A DNA stretch of 64,000 nt from Linepithema humile (lineage: Eukaryota > Arthropoda > Insecta > Hymenoptera > Formicidae): contig NC_090132.1 of NCBI RefSeq assembly GCF_040581485.1, positions 23,962,911-24,026,910 of the forward strand, written 5' to 3'. Shown here in pieces: positions 22,848 to 36,120 of the stretch. The position numbers and the translations under genes are program-made. The notes under the pieces were generated by a model that worked only from the letters and a program-made list of their open reading frames with translations, was not told the DNA's origin and made no database searches. The stretch's first letter is position 1. Each line of letters starts with the position of its first letter.

Positions 22848-25565
22848 TACGCACAATGGTCTTCGTTATAAATGTACATACGTTCCGACAGTGTTCAAAT
22901 ACGAAATTCGGCTAACAAGGAAGCATTAATTTGCTAGACTGATTTAATTGGACAAGTATATACGCGGTAGCATAAACAGTGCAGTACTACATCTGTGTAT
23001 GCCACAGTTCTTAAGTACATTTACTATTCTCCACCTGAAAGATTAATACGCATACAAGGAATACCGTACATGAAGTGCGTGTGCAATGAGGTGCTGAGTT
23101 CGTCGCTCCAAAATTGCAGTGTAAACTTACGCTATCAGTGTCTGTAACTATTTTAATGATAAGCGTATCAATGATAGTTTAAAACATTATCGTTGGCCTA
23201 TAATCGTGCCGTGCGAAAATGTAGTTATTCTAATAGTTATTCCATGCGTCGCGCACTGCGTCACGCATACATTGGCAAAACATAATTCACAGCATTTGCA
23301 CTATTCGATTATGTAGCATCAATTAAAATAATTTCCTTTAGTTAAACTATTATTAATAAATAATCTGTTAATTTTGATTTTTGCATTATACTATTAAATT
23401 TTCTTTCGGATATTTAGAAAATACAATGTAAATTGTCCCAATTATCTAAAAAATTTAGATTATGATTTATCTTGAAATTTTAATATAAATGTATAAATTA
23501 TATAAACCTATAAACGTTTACTATCTGCTTACTAATATGCATATATCTATCACTCGACATTCTCCAGAAATACTTGCTTATAAATTTGCATTGATATAAA
23601 GGTTTCACACAAAGGTAATACGTTTTTTCAGAACGACATTTTGAAAGCACCTTGTTACTTGTGAGCATGCTTTTCAAGCAGATCTTTTGAGCCGCAAGTA
23701 GTAGAGCCGTGTCGCTGCAACGACATAGTCAACCGTAAGAAAAATTATCCGGCACAGCGCTCTTTAAAATTTCCACGTCGACATGCAAAATGGCCCAAGT
23801 TTCTTTTGTACTCTCGAACTTTTTACAAAGAGCCGTGAAAGTGGCTAAAACGTCATTATAAGCTCGCGATGTACGGAATTTTACGATCAGCTTGTAAAGG
23901 TTCTCACAGTTATCGAGTTGATATCTGGAGTTTTATCTAAAGTTATAATAAACCACAACTTGACGTAATTTATCATGATTAACGAATTTAATTTCTTCAA
24001 AGTTGGTTATATTGTTTCTGGGGGAAAATTCACTTCACAATTTATAGTGATTATTATGCTCTATCGTACAACTTTTATACTTGTTGTCTGATATCCTTTT
24101 TTTCGACAGAAAAGATCTTTCAGAAGTATTGCAAGTTAAGAACTACATTGTTTTCCGCACCGTTTGAAGCATGTCTTGCAATTCCGTCCCGCAGATAGGA
24201 TCTACATCACTTTAACTACTCCGAATTGCCTCCGTGAGATAAGCTCGGCGAGTTGTTGGTCGCCCCGCTGTTTTCTTCGCGGCGCGTATCCGGTGTATCG
24301 ATAGCGATCGTTTCTGGTGCACACGGTGCCATCAATTCTCGTGGAAAACTGGCTGTAACGTTTTGCCGCACGGTAGATTACGTCCACATAAAGAGTTAGA
24401 CAAATGAAGATGGAACAAAGCACGAAACTGCACGGAAATAATTCGCGGGCGAAACGTTCGATTTACCTAAAGCGTATCCCGGCGCATAAATCCCAGCGCA
24501 AACGCGTGCGAATCAAAAACAGCGAAACCAGAGAGAGGATATATTTTTCCGGGGCTCCGAAACTTACCGCAATATCCGCGATGTAAGCTGTAATGCAAAT
24601 TTCAAAAGAACAATGGCGGTCCTCGGTTTTCAACTTTTGTTCTTGTATTCACACGGCACAATAGCTTTATAGTGAAATTATTTTACGAAAGAAAGAACAT
24701 TTCAGTATTTTGAATGACTATAGCATCGTTAGCGATCTTGGCGATTGATCGAATTTTTCTGCATTCCGCCTGTCGACAATATAGCGCGTCAGTCGCGATG
24801 AAAATTTTTCGAATATTTTACGGACGTTATACGGCGTTACACGTCATTCGTTTTCCAAGCACGCGAATTCGATGGAATAAGTTGCGGTCAGGCAACTGCA
24901 CCGAATTAAAGGCGACGCTGTGGCGGCAGCTGGCGAAATAAAATCACGAGAGCCAAAAAGAAGAGCCGGGAGTAAACTGCGTTCGCAGTGCGAGCGCACG
25001 ATAGTAACCCAAGTGCACTTGGAATTTAACGTAACCCGCGACTGATTTATCGTCGATGCCGACGGTAAATTCAACGCGCAACGATCAATATTATTTCTAC
25101 ATTTGACACTATCACCTTTAATGGACCTACAATTTTTGAAAAATCATCCAACATACCTTTCACCGCGCCTCGAAATACGTTTATGGATGCAATGGTATTG
25201 ACGAAAGGTCGATCTATCGTGAAATTGCGTTGCGCGTAAAGTATAGCGTATTTCAAATGGTTTCGCTGCGCACTCCTTTGATATCATCAATATGGTACGT
25301 ACAGCTGCAGTGTAGCAGCGTTAAAGTGCTCGCAATTGCACCGAGTTGCGTAAGAATATGGCGTAGTATCGACGGTCGTTTTAACGTCAGGAAAATGTTA
25401 TGTTGAATCACAACTGAAGTTTGCAGTAGAATTTTCCTTAGAACTAAAGGCTGAATTTTTTGAAATATATATGTCGATAAAATGTCAAAAAAATACTGCC
25501 ATTTCCTGCGAACGAATTCAGATTACAAATTCACATTACAAATTCAGATTTTATTTTGCATATTT

Positions 25566-25579
25566 AAAAAAAAAAAAAA
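25566..25579 (+). repeat. Poly-A tract, 14 bases
   Basis: A run of A just after a short local duplication (AAATTCAGATTACAAATTCACATTACAAATTCAGATT, about 25512-25549), a small slippage-prone patch. Confidence 0.85.
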
Positions 25580-26798
25580 GAAAATTTGTTAGAAACTAAA
25601 AATTATTCTGCAAGAATCAAATAAATTCATTCGTTGAACAAGAAAAAATATTAGAGTTTATTGTTACGTTATAAAAATTTTGCAGCTTAATTTGATAGTA
25701 CCTTACTAGCATTTTCGGATTATGTTTAATACTTTTTACGGTCGATTAAGTTCATTTCTCTTGTATGATAATCGTTCTCTGGAATCTAGCACGTCATTAG
25801 AGTATATATACGTGATATGATATGCAGCCGGCTGCAAATTCTGTTCGCCATTTTTCTTGTGGTTTTGGCTGATATTACGGGTTTAGCTGTGGTAGAAGCC
25901 GTTTCTTTTCCGCATCCTTTATTCTGAAAGATTTCGTATGGATACTTAAAGCCGCTTAACAATTCTGAGAAAAAATTTTTTTTAATAGTAAAAGAAAATA
26001 TAAAATGCACCACCGCGGCATCAACGGCATAAAGAAATAGCGTAATGGCAAGGAAAGAGAGCAATAAATTGATTTCCGTTATCTCGTTGACTAACAATGG
26101 TGGTGCGCGGAGAGAGATCAAAGCAAACCGTTGCATGAAGAGAAAGATAAGGATTATTATGAGATATATTAAGGCGTATTCGTGCAAAGCCGGTTAGGAG
26201 AAAGAAGAAAATAAGATCAAAGGAAAACGGAGGGATAATAAATAAATGCTACAAAATATACTATACTTTATTTTATAATAATCATTTCTTGCACGCTACG
26301 AACACTCGTAATGATGAAATATTACGCTGTCGAGTTGTCTTAGCTTGTTAGCTACATTGTTATTCAGTGTTAGATATTAAATACGAAATTATTAAGATAA
26401 AACGTTTATTTATCCGACACGAAACTACAATAGCTTACCGGCTGCAGTAAATGGGACGCGCATCAACTTTCAATCCTCGAAAAAGACTTGCTCATGATTT
26501 TGAAATCTAAAGACCTGTGCGAGAAAAAGATTTGCTGAAATATCACATTTTTATATAATCATTACGCCTCTTAATGAAGTGGAAAGAGTGCGCAAATGAC
26601 AAATGGAGGTGACACGCGGTAAACCTTTCGAATTTTCGATCGGGTGCATTCGTTCGATTTTTTCAAGGGACACGGGCAATGCGCAAATAGACGGGTGAGC
26701 GTATTTCGACGTCCCGCCGATTCCGATATCTCGAAGACTCAAAGAGCTGCCAGGCATACCCCGGCGCTTGAAGATGCAAAGTGCAGGAGGACCTTCTC

Positions 26799-27065
26799 TT
26801 ACGCTTCAATGGCTTGGATAACGTCGCGACGCTTCTGGGTAACGAAGAGGTACGGGATGTCATTCTCAAAGCTAAACGGTATGCCGGGAAGTAGCCTTTG
26901 AAGGTCCCAGAGACCTCGATCTTTCTCCTTACTGGTCAGATATCGTCTCCGGATGTCGGATTTAAGACGCATCGTTTCATCGTGCAATCGTTTTGCCTCA
27001 ATTGTGCCCTCGAGTTGATTTTTTTGTAATAAGTAGATCGATTGCGATTCGTCTTCTTTTGACGT
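26799..27065 (-). other. Uncharacterised 88-codon open frame, charged and coil-like
   Basis: The minus-strand frame is open from 27065 to a TAA at 26799-26801. The first ATG is at 26970-26972 and would give 57 residues. The conceptual product is rich in K, R, E and D, including RLHDETMRLKSDIRRRYL, and ends with a less charged tail (PGIPFSFENDIPYLF), so it reads more like protein than most open frames here. There is no convincing splice acceptor, no clear polyadenylation signal and no family I recognise, and the frame breaks just downstream. It may be a fossil exon, a pseudogene piece or chance. Confidence 0.13.
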
Positions 27066-28337
27066 TCACCGTGAATAAGCACGAAATTAAAGTTCCGACA
27101 TTTCACTCGCATTTAAATGAATGATAAAGACAGCCGCGACAGATTTGTCTATCACACTGCAAAATACGAATGAATAATTCGCTTACGTTATCTTTATTGC
27201 AAAAAGTAAACGCGGTAGACGAGGCGTGACTCTTAGTCACGTGCTCCGAGAGGATTAAGCGCATGAAACTTCCGAGAAGTTTCAATCCGAGCGGCAGCAA
27301 TAATGCGGCACTCTGAAACGGTGCACTTGCGGTGCAACGATCCCTGTAAGCGCTGTAATGCATCATGGCGTGCATCGTGTGCAGTAATCGGACCGCGCGA
27401 CTATTCCGGCAGGCGCATGAGCCTTTATTACTTGCACGGCGAATTTTACGATGTTGCTTCGGATTGTGCGAGCGATATGGCTTAAGCGACACAAAAAAAA
27501 AAGCGCATCTAAAAATAAAATTACAGCCGAGGATTACGCGAGATACACGAGTGCATCGTGACGTAAAAATGACAAGCGTAAAATCTGTGAGTATATACAC
27601 ACTTATCTCGAGATTTATGTAGATTAATTACTGTTATTTATATCTTTAAATACATTTTCATGGCTTGCTCGCGAGGCTGGAAGAAGCTTATTAATGTTAC
27701 AATTCATCATTGTCGTGTAATCTCTGGTAAAATCAGGAAAAAAAGGTTGCATCCCTGTTTATATTATGCAGTCACTTCTTGTCGTATTAATGTGACATAT
27801 TTAATTTATGCCGCATCGTATTTGTCTCTCGTTCAGCGATTAAAAACTTTACATAAAGGTTTTTATATAGAGCAGGAGGGGGAATCGCAGTTTCCCGAGA
27901 AAATCTTTGATGCCCGAGTAAAAACAAGTTTACGAGTTTAAACTCGCTTGTTTATCTGGACTCGAAAGCGCCGGCAGGTATTGTATAGTGAGATAAAACG
28001 GCCAGTACGTCACAACGTGGGTGCGTTTTATAACATACGCAAATACTACGCTTGCAGTGCTTTGCCACACTATAGCCTTTCTTTACTACTATCCTCATTT
28101 TATAATTGTATGTTTTTCGTTTTTTTCTCTAGTTCTCCCTTGTACACAAATTATGTTAATGTACGCAAATGTTGTATACCGTTCTTCTATTCTTCATCGT
28201 TTTTATGGTAAAGAATTTTGTTTAGTAATTATTTTATTCTGCAAAATAAACTACCGCAAATCTTGCAATTTGTCATACAGCTTAAAGATTATAATAATAT
28301 TATCGTGCGAGATCTTCTATCACAAAAATATATGACA

Positions 28338-28371
28338 GATGATAATGATAATGATGATAATGATGATAATA
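28338..28371 (+). repeat. GAT/AAT-type trinucleotide microsatellite
   Basis: Interrupted GATAAT and GATGATAAT units make up this stretch. It is a simple repeat without a neighbouring gene. Confidence 0.8.
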
Positions 28372-28719
28372 CTAATGCCGCAATTATATCACATTGATGC
28401 AATCGGCATAATCCGCATGAATAATCACGGACACGGTCTTTCATTGATAATATAATTGGCGCATTGGCGCGTGTTTCTCCATCGTGTACTCTATTACGCC
28501 GATAAAAATCTGGTGAGAGTTAATCCCACGTGAATATCCAAGATAAGCATCCATTTGTCTCGCATTTTCGAGCGAATAATTTTCGCGTTCGCTCGCCCTC
28601 CCGCATTTCGCGTCGCAGATTTACGGTACACCGCATAAATTTCACGATACGTGACGCCTCGTAGGGTGACGCGACGCGGTCAGACAAACGCCGCGCATAC
28701 GGGCCTGCAAAGCACATAA

Positions 28720-28742
28720 TTTTTTTTTTTTTTTTTTTTTTT
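28720..28742 (+). repeat. Poly-T tract, 23 bases
   Basis: The longest homopolymer in the window. It sits inside a CpG-rich island with no visible target duplication or retroposon body. Confidence 0.9.
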
Positions 28743-29829
28743 CCAAAATCGTAAATCCTGGCCCCGTTGATCTCTCCTCCGCTGTATGGAAACGAGCTTA
28801 CAGAGGATTTAAGCACGTTCGTTTATCTGGTTTACGTGGCTGTCGGGCGTGCGGGGGAGGTTGAAAATGCTCTTCCCGAAACAAATGCGCGAAGAGAGTG
28901 CACTCTCGTCGTCGTTGTCGTCGACGTCGTGACGCGCATCCTGAAACGAATAGGGAATTTCTGACAAGAGGATGAGAACTTTCCACGGGTACCAGCTAAA
29001 CCACGGAGGGCGAACGGATTAGATCGGGGATGGTAGATGTATGGAGGAAGGACGACGGATGAAGAGAGACTAGTCGAGCGTGTAACGACGCACAAAGGAC
29101 CGGCTGGATCGCGCATAATTTTGTTCCTGTCGTGCCTAAACAACCGGCAAAAGCGAATATCCTCGTCAAAGATGTCAAACTATATTATTAGATTAATCAC
29201 GATATTGTTCGGGCTTCCTTGCTCTTTCCCTCTCTCTCTCTTCCTTCTCTCACCGACTCTCAAGGGAACGCTTCATTCGTCGTGCAACTGCTACACTGAA
29301 TTTCGCAACATAATTTCATTAGACGAGACGTGTGTGCTGCACGAGAGAACTATCGTCCGTTTACATCTTCTTCTTGTAATGGCGCTGTAACTTCTGAGTG
29401 TCCAATTCACTCTCGCGATCCCCGCTATATATCTTTGCATTAAACAGCCATCTCGCTTTGCAAAGCCCCGTCATTAGAATTGTGTTTGTTTGGATAAACG
29501 CGGCTAGCGAGCGACGAGTAACCGTTTAGAGAGGATAGTTTGAAGCTTCTCCGTAGTTCAAGTCGTTCCGCACTTAAACAACCGAGCAAAAGTTGATGTT
29601 GTCGAAGACGCCAACTGCCGGATCGCTTTAACCTGTGATTAACCTGTAGATATCGGTTGTCAACACTCCGAAGTCTCTGTTTGCGGGGCGTTCAAGAGTA
29701 AAAGCAGTTAATTGTATTTCAAATAAGACGCCATAACAGAGGAAAGAGGAATTCAAGTTAATACCGGAAACTACGGTTCCGTAACAGGAAGTGCGAGCAT
29801 ACGCGAGGAAGGATCATTGATCCTATCAT

Positions 29830-32800
29830 AATATAAGTGTAATAATATCTAAATATCTTTTTTTTTACGCTTCTCTGTTTAAATAAATCGCATAAACGCG
29901 ATTTGATATCGATTTTTCTAAAAAAGCAACGTCAATTCGCGCTGTACATTTTAATGAATTTATTCGCTTTATTAAATCAACTAATTGTTTTCTTTCCTCT
30001 TGTATCCCGTGATCCCGATTCTTTGAAGCTACAGGGCATGCACCCTATGTGTACGGTCAGTGAACAGTTACCGAGTGTAATCTTGTTACAAAGGGCTGTC
30101 CTACATCGTGTGTAATTTAATTCATGGCTTACACAGCGCAAAAGCAAGGGATAAGGCGTGACGCTATAGAGCAGTATTAATATATAAGAATATTACGTTA
30201 CATGCTTTAATAATAACATCAATAAGAGAACTCGATCGAGTTATGTAGCAGGCGTATAATGCGTTAAATGATCCTGTGGAAAGAAGTGAAAATTTTATAT
30301 GTTCGATATTCTAATGAATAATGAGTAAAGTAATAATTAAATCGAAGCAGATTATATTACATCAGATTGCGGCTGCTTCGTAGTTGGAACAATTCACTTT
30401 TATAATAATATCAATTCATTCTGATTTAGAAATGAATTAACTGCAATGCATTGTAATTCATTATGTATATATTCTTTTCGTACTTAATACACATCATTAT
30501 CGCGAGAGCATTATTATCTCACAATGCCAAGAATATATTTTTCCATGCAGCACTAACAAGAAATTCGCATTCATAGCCTCACTTAACTTGGCACTCAGCA
30601 TTATGACAATAAAGCATTTTACGAGATAAGGCTCGACAATGGAATTTAAGATAATGCAAACGCAAGAGGAAATTGGAATTTTTTTTGTTCAATTAATATT
30701 GGATTAAAAGTAAATTAAGCATTATATTTGCACATTAAGAAAAATTGCTCTTTAAATTTGTAAAGAAAATAAACGAAGTGACGGAAAATAGGAGAAAGAA
30801 ATAATTCATAGAATAAAAGAAAAGTTGGATACTTTGACTCTTTCTTGGTTCTGTTCCTGACCGCATTAAACTTGGACTTTCTTTCTTTTCAAACTTTGGC
30901 CCTAAAACACATTTTATGTCGGAAGTGCCGAACATTAATATTTGACATACGCCAGAATATTGGAGCATGGCGTAAGTATCAGTAATCCAGTGTACGAAGA
31001 TTGCGTGAAGCTGTGCGCAAGAGCATGCGACGAAATTTTGCAATCATCCACTCCTCATTCAGCGGTACGCAACCCCGCTCGCAAGCGCCGTTGCCGGTTT
31101 TGCGTATAATTTAGTTCGCGACGTGTTTCCCGAGCATACAGAAAGCTAGTTAAGAGGATGTCGTTATCAAAGCTCGCCTATAACGAAAAGACACATAACG
31201 CGCGGCTGCGATAGTAAATGTCAGTGGTGAATCCTGTGAACGATCACGATTTCACGTCGCTGCGATGTGTGCCGGTAGATATCGATCCGACTGAAGCACG
31301 AACTGGATTTTGCACCCCCCGTGTGTACGTCCGTACGTGATTCGTACACCGACGAGATCCCTCTTTATCAGAAGCTCGCCGGCAACGTATCCTGTCAGGC
31401 TGCCAACCAGTCAACTTGTCTGGCCGGCCTACCTGGACCTCCGGCTGCCGTTTTGGGCAGTTGAGTCCTTCCGACCAGAAAGTGCCTTGCTTGCTATCAC
31501 GTGAATCATGCTTATCATTTTAATTTTATTCTTGCGATCAATGCGAAAAAAAGTCCTTTCAAAAGAATTTCAATTTTTTTTAGATAGAATTATACTAAGA
31601 CAAATCTCCAGTACACAGAATTATTTTTTTCATTAGAAATCATGACTTTTGTATTTTTGTATTTTTCAGAAGTATCCAAACAACAATTACGCCCTCGAAA
31701 ATTATGATACTACTTTACTGCACGGTTATACAAAATAAAGCTTCTTTATAATTAGACCGTAAACGCCATAAAAATTGCTCCATTAACATCCAAGAGCCTT
31801 GTCCAGACCGTTAAAACGCTATCAGCGTCTCTTTATGCAATGATGCAATTTTACGTAGCAGAAACGTTGCATACTTAACGATCCCTTGTGAATATACAAA
31901 CCGTTTAGTTCAGTAATTTTTCCTGGCTTTTTAATATTCGTCAATCTGTTCCGCGATTTATTTGCCCTTTAATTTGCCGATAAACTTTCGTTATTATGCA
32001 AAGCATTCCAAAGTTGGACGATAAAAAAATATATCGTCTGAAATATTTGCAATAACTCATATTATGGTAATTAATATTGCACTGCCCATGTGGCAGTCCA
32101 GCAATTTATAAAAAGCACACGATTTTTTCGAAATTTTTTTTTAATCTACAATTTTGCTCGCTAATTTTTCACGCTCGCTATTTTGATGCCGATGAATATA
32201 AATCTAGCGCGCTGTTTCGCTTTTAATCTCTCCCATGTGTCACTCGCGTGAACAATATTTTTCTAGTGCTGCGCATTGCCACCTTGCGTGTGCAAATTGA
32301 ACGGTCCGAGTCACTTCATCATTGAGTGTCAGGGAAGACAGAGCTTGTGGAATATTCACGATGCGCATTACAGTTCGCCGTAGGTAATCATGTGACGTAA
32401 CTGCTCGTAAGCGTGCGCCCGACACCATCGCAAATTTATAGCCACCGCCTTTCGCGCGATCATTCAGAAGTAGGTCTTTCAACAAGAATGAATGCGCAAT
32501 AGAAAATAATAGGATAACATAATTAATTTCTTGAGTAATAACGAAAAAAATATTTCAATGAAATCCAATGAGCAATATCAGAGAATAGAAGCGCAGAACG
32601 TAGCGATAGCCATAAAAAAGCGTAATAAAATAATGAAGGTAATATAAATAACAGAATTTGCAAAAAATTTCCTCTCACGAAAAGTTTGATGAATTTAATT
32701 ATACATTTTTATGCCATGGTGAAAGTTTTGTGTAGCATCGTTCGTGAATTTACAACTAGCTGCTAGAAATTTGCAACTCAGCTAGATGACGCGAAATGAC

Positions 32801-35800
32801 GTAAATAACTTTAAAATATAAGGAAAAAAGAGGATTAATCAATTGCCTTACTATTTCACATAATTTTTAATGAAGAAGTTTAATGAAAAAATGTGTTATT
32901 AAAACTTTGTTTTCAAAAGATTATTGCGGCATTAATCATTGCACACATTTTTTAATATCGATGCGTCTAAAATATTATTGCGCTTTGCTAGCAATCAATT
33001 AAATAAATAATTACACAAAGTGCGAACGTTATATTACGGTCTTGAATTACGAAACTCGTGCCACTGAATCATTCGCACTCGCCGTTGATAATTAGTTTAA
33101 TTAACGGCACAACTTTCAAGTTTGCAGAAAAAGCGAAATACACCTCAGGCATCTCCGAGATATTTATTGGGCAAACTTTAGCGGCGAAGAAAAAATAGAA
33201 TAAAGAGAATATATGCGAGTTGAGGGTCAAGCTGCCGTAGGGCGGTAGAATATTGAAACGAGTTTCGCGGCCATAAATCGTCTCGTCTACTCGGTCGCGT
33301 ATAGTTACTCTACTTAGCAGAAATTAAACAGAAGGTGGAGATTTCCGAGAATTCCTTGGCCTCGAAACTTCTATTAATTACTGGAGCGTCACCGCGAGTT
33401 AAAAAAGAACCATCTTAAAAGGTAAAGCTCTTCAGCGGGTTAAACTTTTTATTTTTATTTCAGATTATAATCAAGAAAGAGAATGATAAAGAACAGATTC
33501 ATGTGTTGTTACTTGATCACAAAAAAATTATGTTTTTATGAAAGAAATAAAATGAGCATCAATGAAATACATTAAAACGTTGCATACAAAATATCAATGC
33601 CGAAAATCTCAGTAAAATAATATAAATTTTTTTATAAAAATATATTTAATTTTAAGGAAATCTTTACGATCTTGTCAAATTATAGCTTTTTTCCAACAGA
33701 ATAGAGAGAACTACAATAACTTTAGTGCAAAAAATTTAGCTCTTCTTTACTTACATTTATGCAAGAAAATTATCCAGAAAGCTCTTGCAATTTGTTCTAC
33801 TACTTCTGATTACTTAGCCCAAGGATGTACGATTCAAATAATAATTCCGATAACGAAGCCGAACTGCAGACAGTAATACCGACGCTCGAGTGGTATCTGA
33901 GACAATTACTGATAGCACTTAATATCGCTTTAGCAATCCTTTCTCGCGTAATATCCCTAGATAACGTGAAACACGGAGATTCAACGACGTAAAGTTGCTC
34001 GTGAGTGCAAGATCCGTGGCGCCGACATAATTATTCCAATTAACTTCACCGGAAAACTCACGGAAGTCTGATAAGCGACAAAGAGAACGCGTAGTCAGAC
34101 ATCATTCAGTCGACCGTGATAAACACTAACAAAAGTTTTATTTCACCCGCGATTAACTCGTTTCTTTCGCACGCATTTAGCTTCAACTCTTTACATGCCG
34201 CTCGTCTCTCCTCCAGTTTTTCCTCTCTCATCGTCTGTTTCGTATTTTCTGTTAAATAATAGCGGCCGTGTTAGTCGCGAAAAGTAATGTCGACTTATTT
34301 CGCGCATATAACATGCGATCGTCGTAATTGGTCCCTATCTGTTAGTGCACGCTAAAACTAAGCGCAAAGCGACAGCAGAGTTGATTAATTTCCGCATTAA
34401 TCAAAGTAAATCCAACTTAGCGCCGTTCGCAAGTGGATGAAAAAAGAATATTTATTTGCAGAATTATTCACATCAGATGTGACAAATTATCAAGATTTTT
34501 ACAGATATTTTTTCGTGTAATTGACACGGAAAGAATTTTATACGCATCTTAAGTATTTTAACATCCGCTTTTCTCTCGTATAATCTTAGATTGGGAGCAA
34601 AATTTACTTATTTAGCATCGATTTCTACTTCGAAGACTTTGAGATGAGGATCTGTAATTTGATTTACGGTCTATTTTCCTTGCGGAACTTACGTTCAAGC
34701 AATTATGCGTAAAACATTAGAAGCAATTTTGTACGTTTTACCCAATCGTATGCATCAATTAATCACAGCCACCTTCTCCGTCGAGACAAATATCTCATTT
34801 GCGCAGCGTTCCCGCTATATACTCAGAAACTTTAACTCTCACACATCCGCTTTTGGAGTGGGATTAAGTCGACGCTCGCTGGCGCGATTGTAACTTAAAC
34901 GCAGCTTATTATGCACTCAGGCGATAATTAATGTCGCCGACGTGACACTCTAATTAATCGTGCATCCCTCGAAAAGGATCGGTTAGAACAAAGGACCTGT
35001 GCACTTAGCGTCCTATCTGTTTCCTCGATAGCGAAGCAATTAAGTGGAAAGGTATTCAAGTCCTTTATGTACGAAGCACCCCATGATATATAATTTGTAT
35101 CGCAATTTTCTTGCTTTTATAATTAAAGGCTAAAATTAAATAAAGTCTTACAGTTCTTTTCAATTTTTTAAAACAAAAACAAAATATCTACTCTTTGCAG
35201 TTTTTGCAGTGTTCTCAATTTCTGGAGTAATAAATGAGTTTGATAAAAAAAAAAAAAAAAACACGATAGCAAATTCAGATTCTCTGTGTAAAAAAGGACG
35301 CGAATAAAATGCAAATACAAATCTCAATAATTTTTTGGCGCAGCGTGAATTTCCAATCCTCTTGTCGACCACTCGCGTAATTGAGATTTGTCAACATGAC
35401 GAGGTCCGAAGGTATCCTCTCTCATTAAATGTCCCGCGTTGAGTGTACAGGAACAATGAATAAGGATGAGTGGATTCGAGTGGAATATCGAGCAGCCAGA
35501 AAGACGAATAAACGCGAAACGCCACATAGACGCGCGTATACAAGATTAGTTGTGCAGAACAGTGCAATGTCTTATTGCTAAGCAAACGCGTCAAGTTTCC
35601 AAACGCGTCGATTGAATTTACGCATCTATATTCATGCGCCATATTGTTGTAAAACTAACTCGAGCATTTATGTTTACTAGAACGTAACATTGCGCGCACT
35701 GTTCAGCTTTAAAAATATCAAATATAATATGAAAAGAAAATGCGACTAAAAAAAGTTTAATAATTTATATGTAAAAATTTAAAACATTTATTTCTCACTC

Positions 35801-36120
35801 TCTTTCTCATTCGTGAAACATTTTTTGATTAATCTCTGTATACACATAACTTTTATTCCATTAAAATTGTTATCTTTATTTTTACTTTTTTATTCATTTA
35901 AATCTTCACTGTGAAGATATTACATTTCGAGTGAATTTAACAAAGGCAATGTCCCGAGCGTGCTAATAATTCGTCGCAACACTGTCATTTCAACCATGGG
36001 AAAATATGAATATTTATGTCGGGAAGAATAAGTTCCAGTTTCTATTCGCGAATTACAGCGCAGTGATAAGCGTTCTAATTTAAATAGAATCTATTGCGGC
36101 CAAATTACCGGCAATAATAC
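29830..36120. other. Mostly AT-rich, gene-free stretch
   Basis: AT-rich, with small GC-richer patches near 31.0-31.5, 32.2-32.5, 33.2-33.4, 34.0-34.4 and 34.8-35.0 kb. Open frames are short and unrecognised. No repeats stand out beyond the poly-A tract. Confidence 0.6.
35245..35261 (+). repeat. Poly-A tract, 17 bases
   Basis: An uninterrupted run of 17 A in AT-rich DNA. No gene or processed pseudogene body is recognisable on its 5' side. Confidence 0.9.

Larger units (their letters stand above)
21903..24180. other. AT-rich DNA around the tRNA-derived sequence
   Basis: Apart from the tRNA-like sequence and the CTA microsatellite, I see only unrecognised AT-rich sequence here. Confidence 0.55.
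24180..29830. other. Mixed islands and AT-rich DNA, no gene seen
   Basis: Islands near 24.2-24.6, 24.7-25.4, 26.45-27.0, 27.2-27.6 and 28.5-29.8 kb. The 165-codon minus frame at 27103-27600 and the 133-codon minus frame at 25786-26187 match no known family. They share their sequence with other open frames or AT-rich low-complexity DNA. Confidence 0.5.

Noticed and set aside
27103..27600. 165-codon minus-strand open frame
   Set aside because: No recognisable domain; plus-strand open frames overlap it; no splice or promoter evidence.
871..28742. Poly-T and poly-A tracts as tails of processed pseudogenes
   Set aside because: No retroposed body, coding remnant or target-site duplication could be seen next to the tracts at 871, 25566, 28720, 35245 or 42223.
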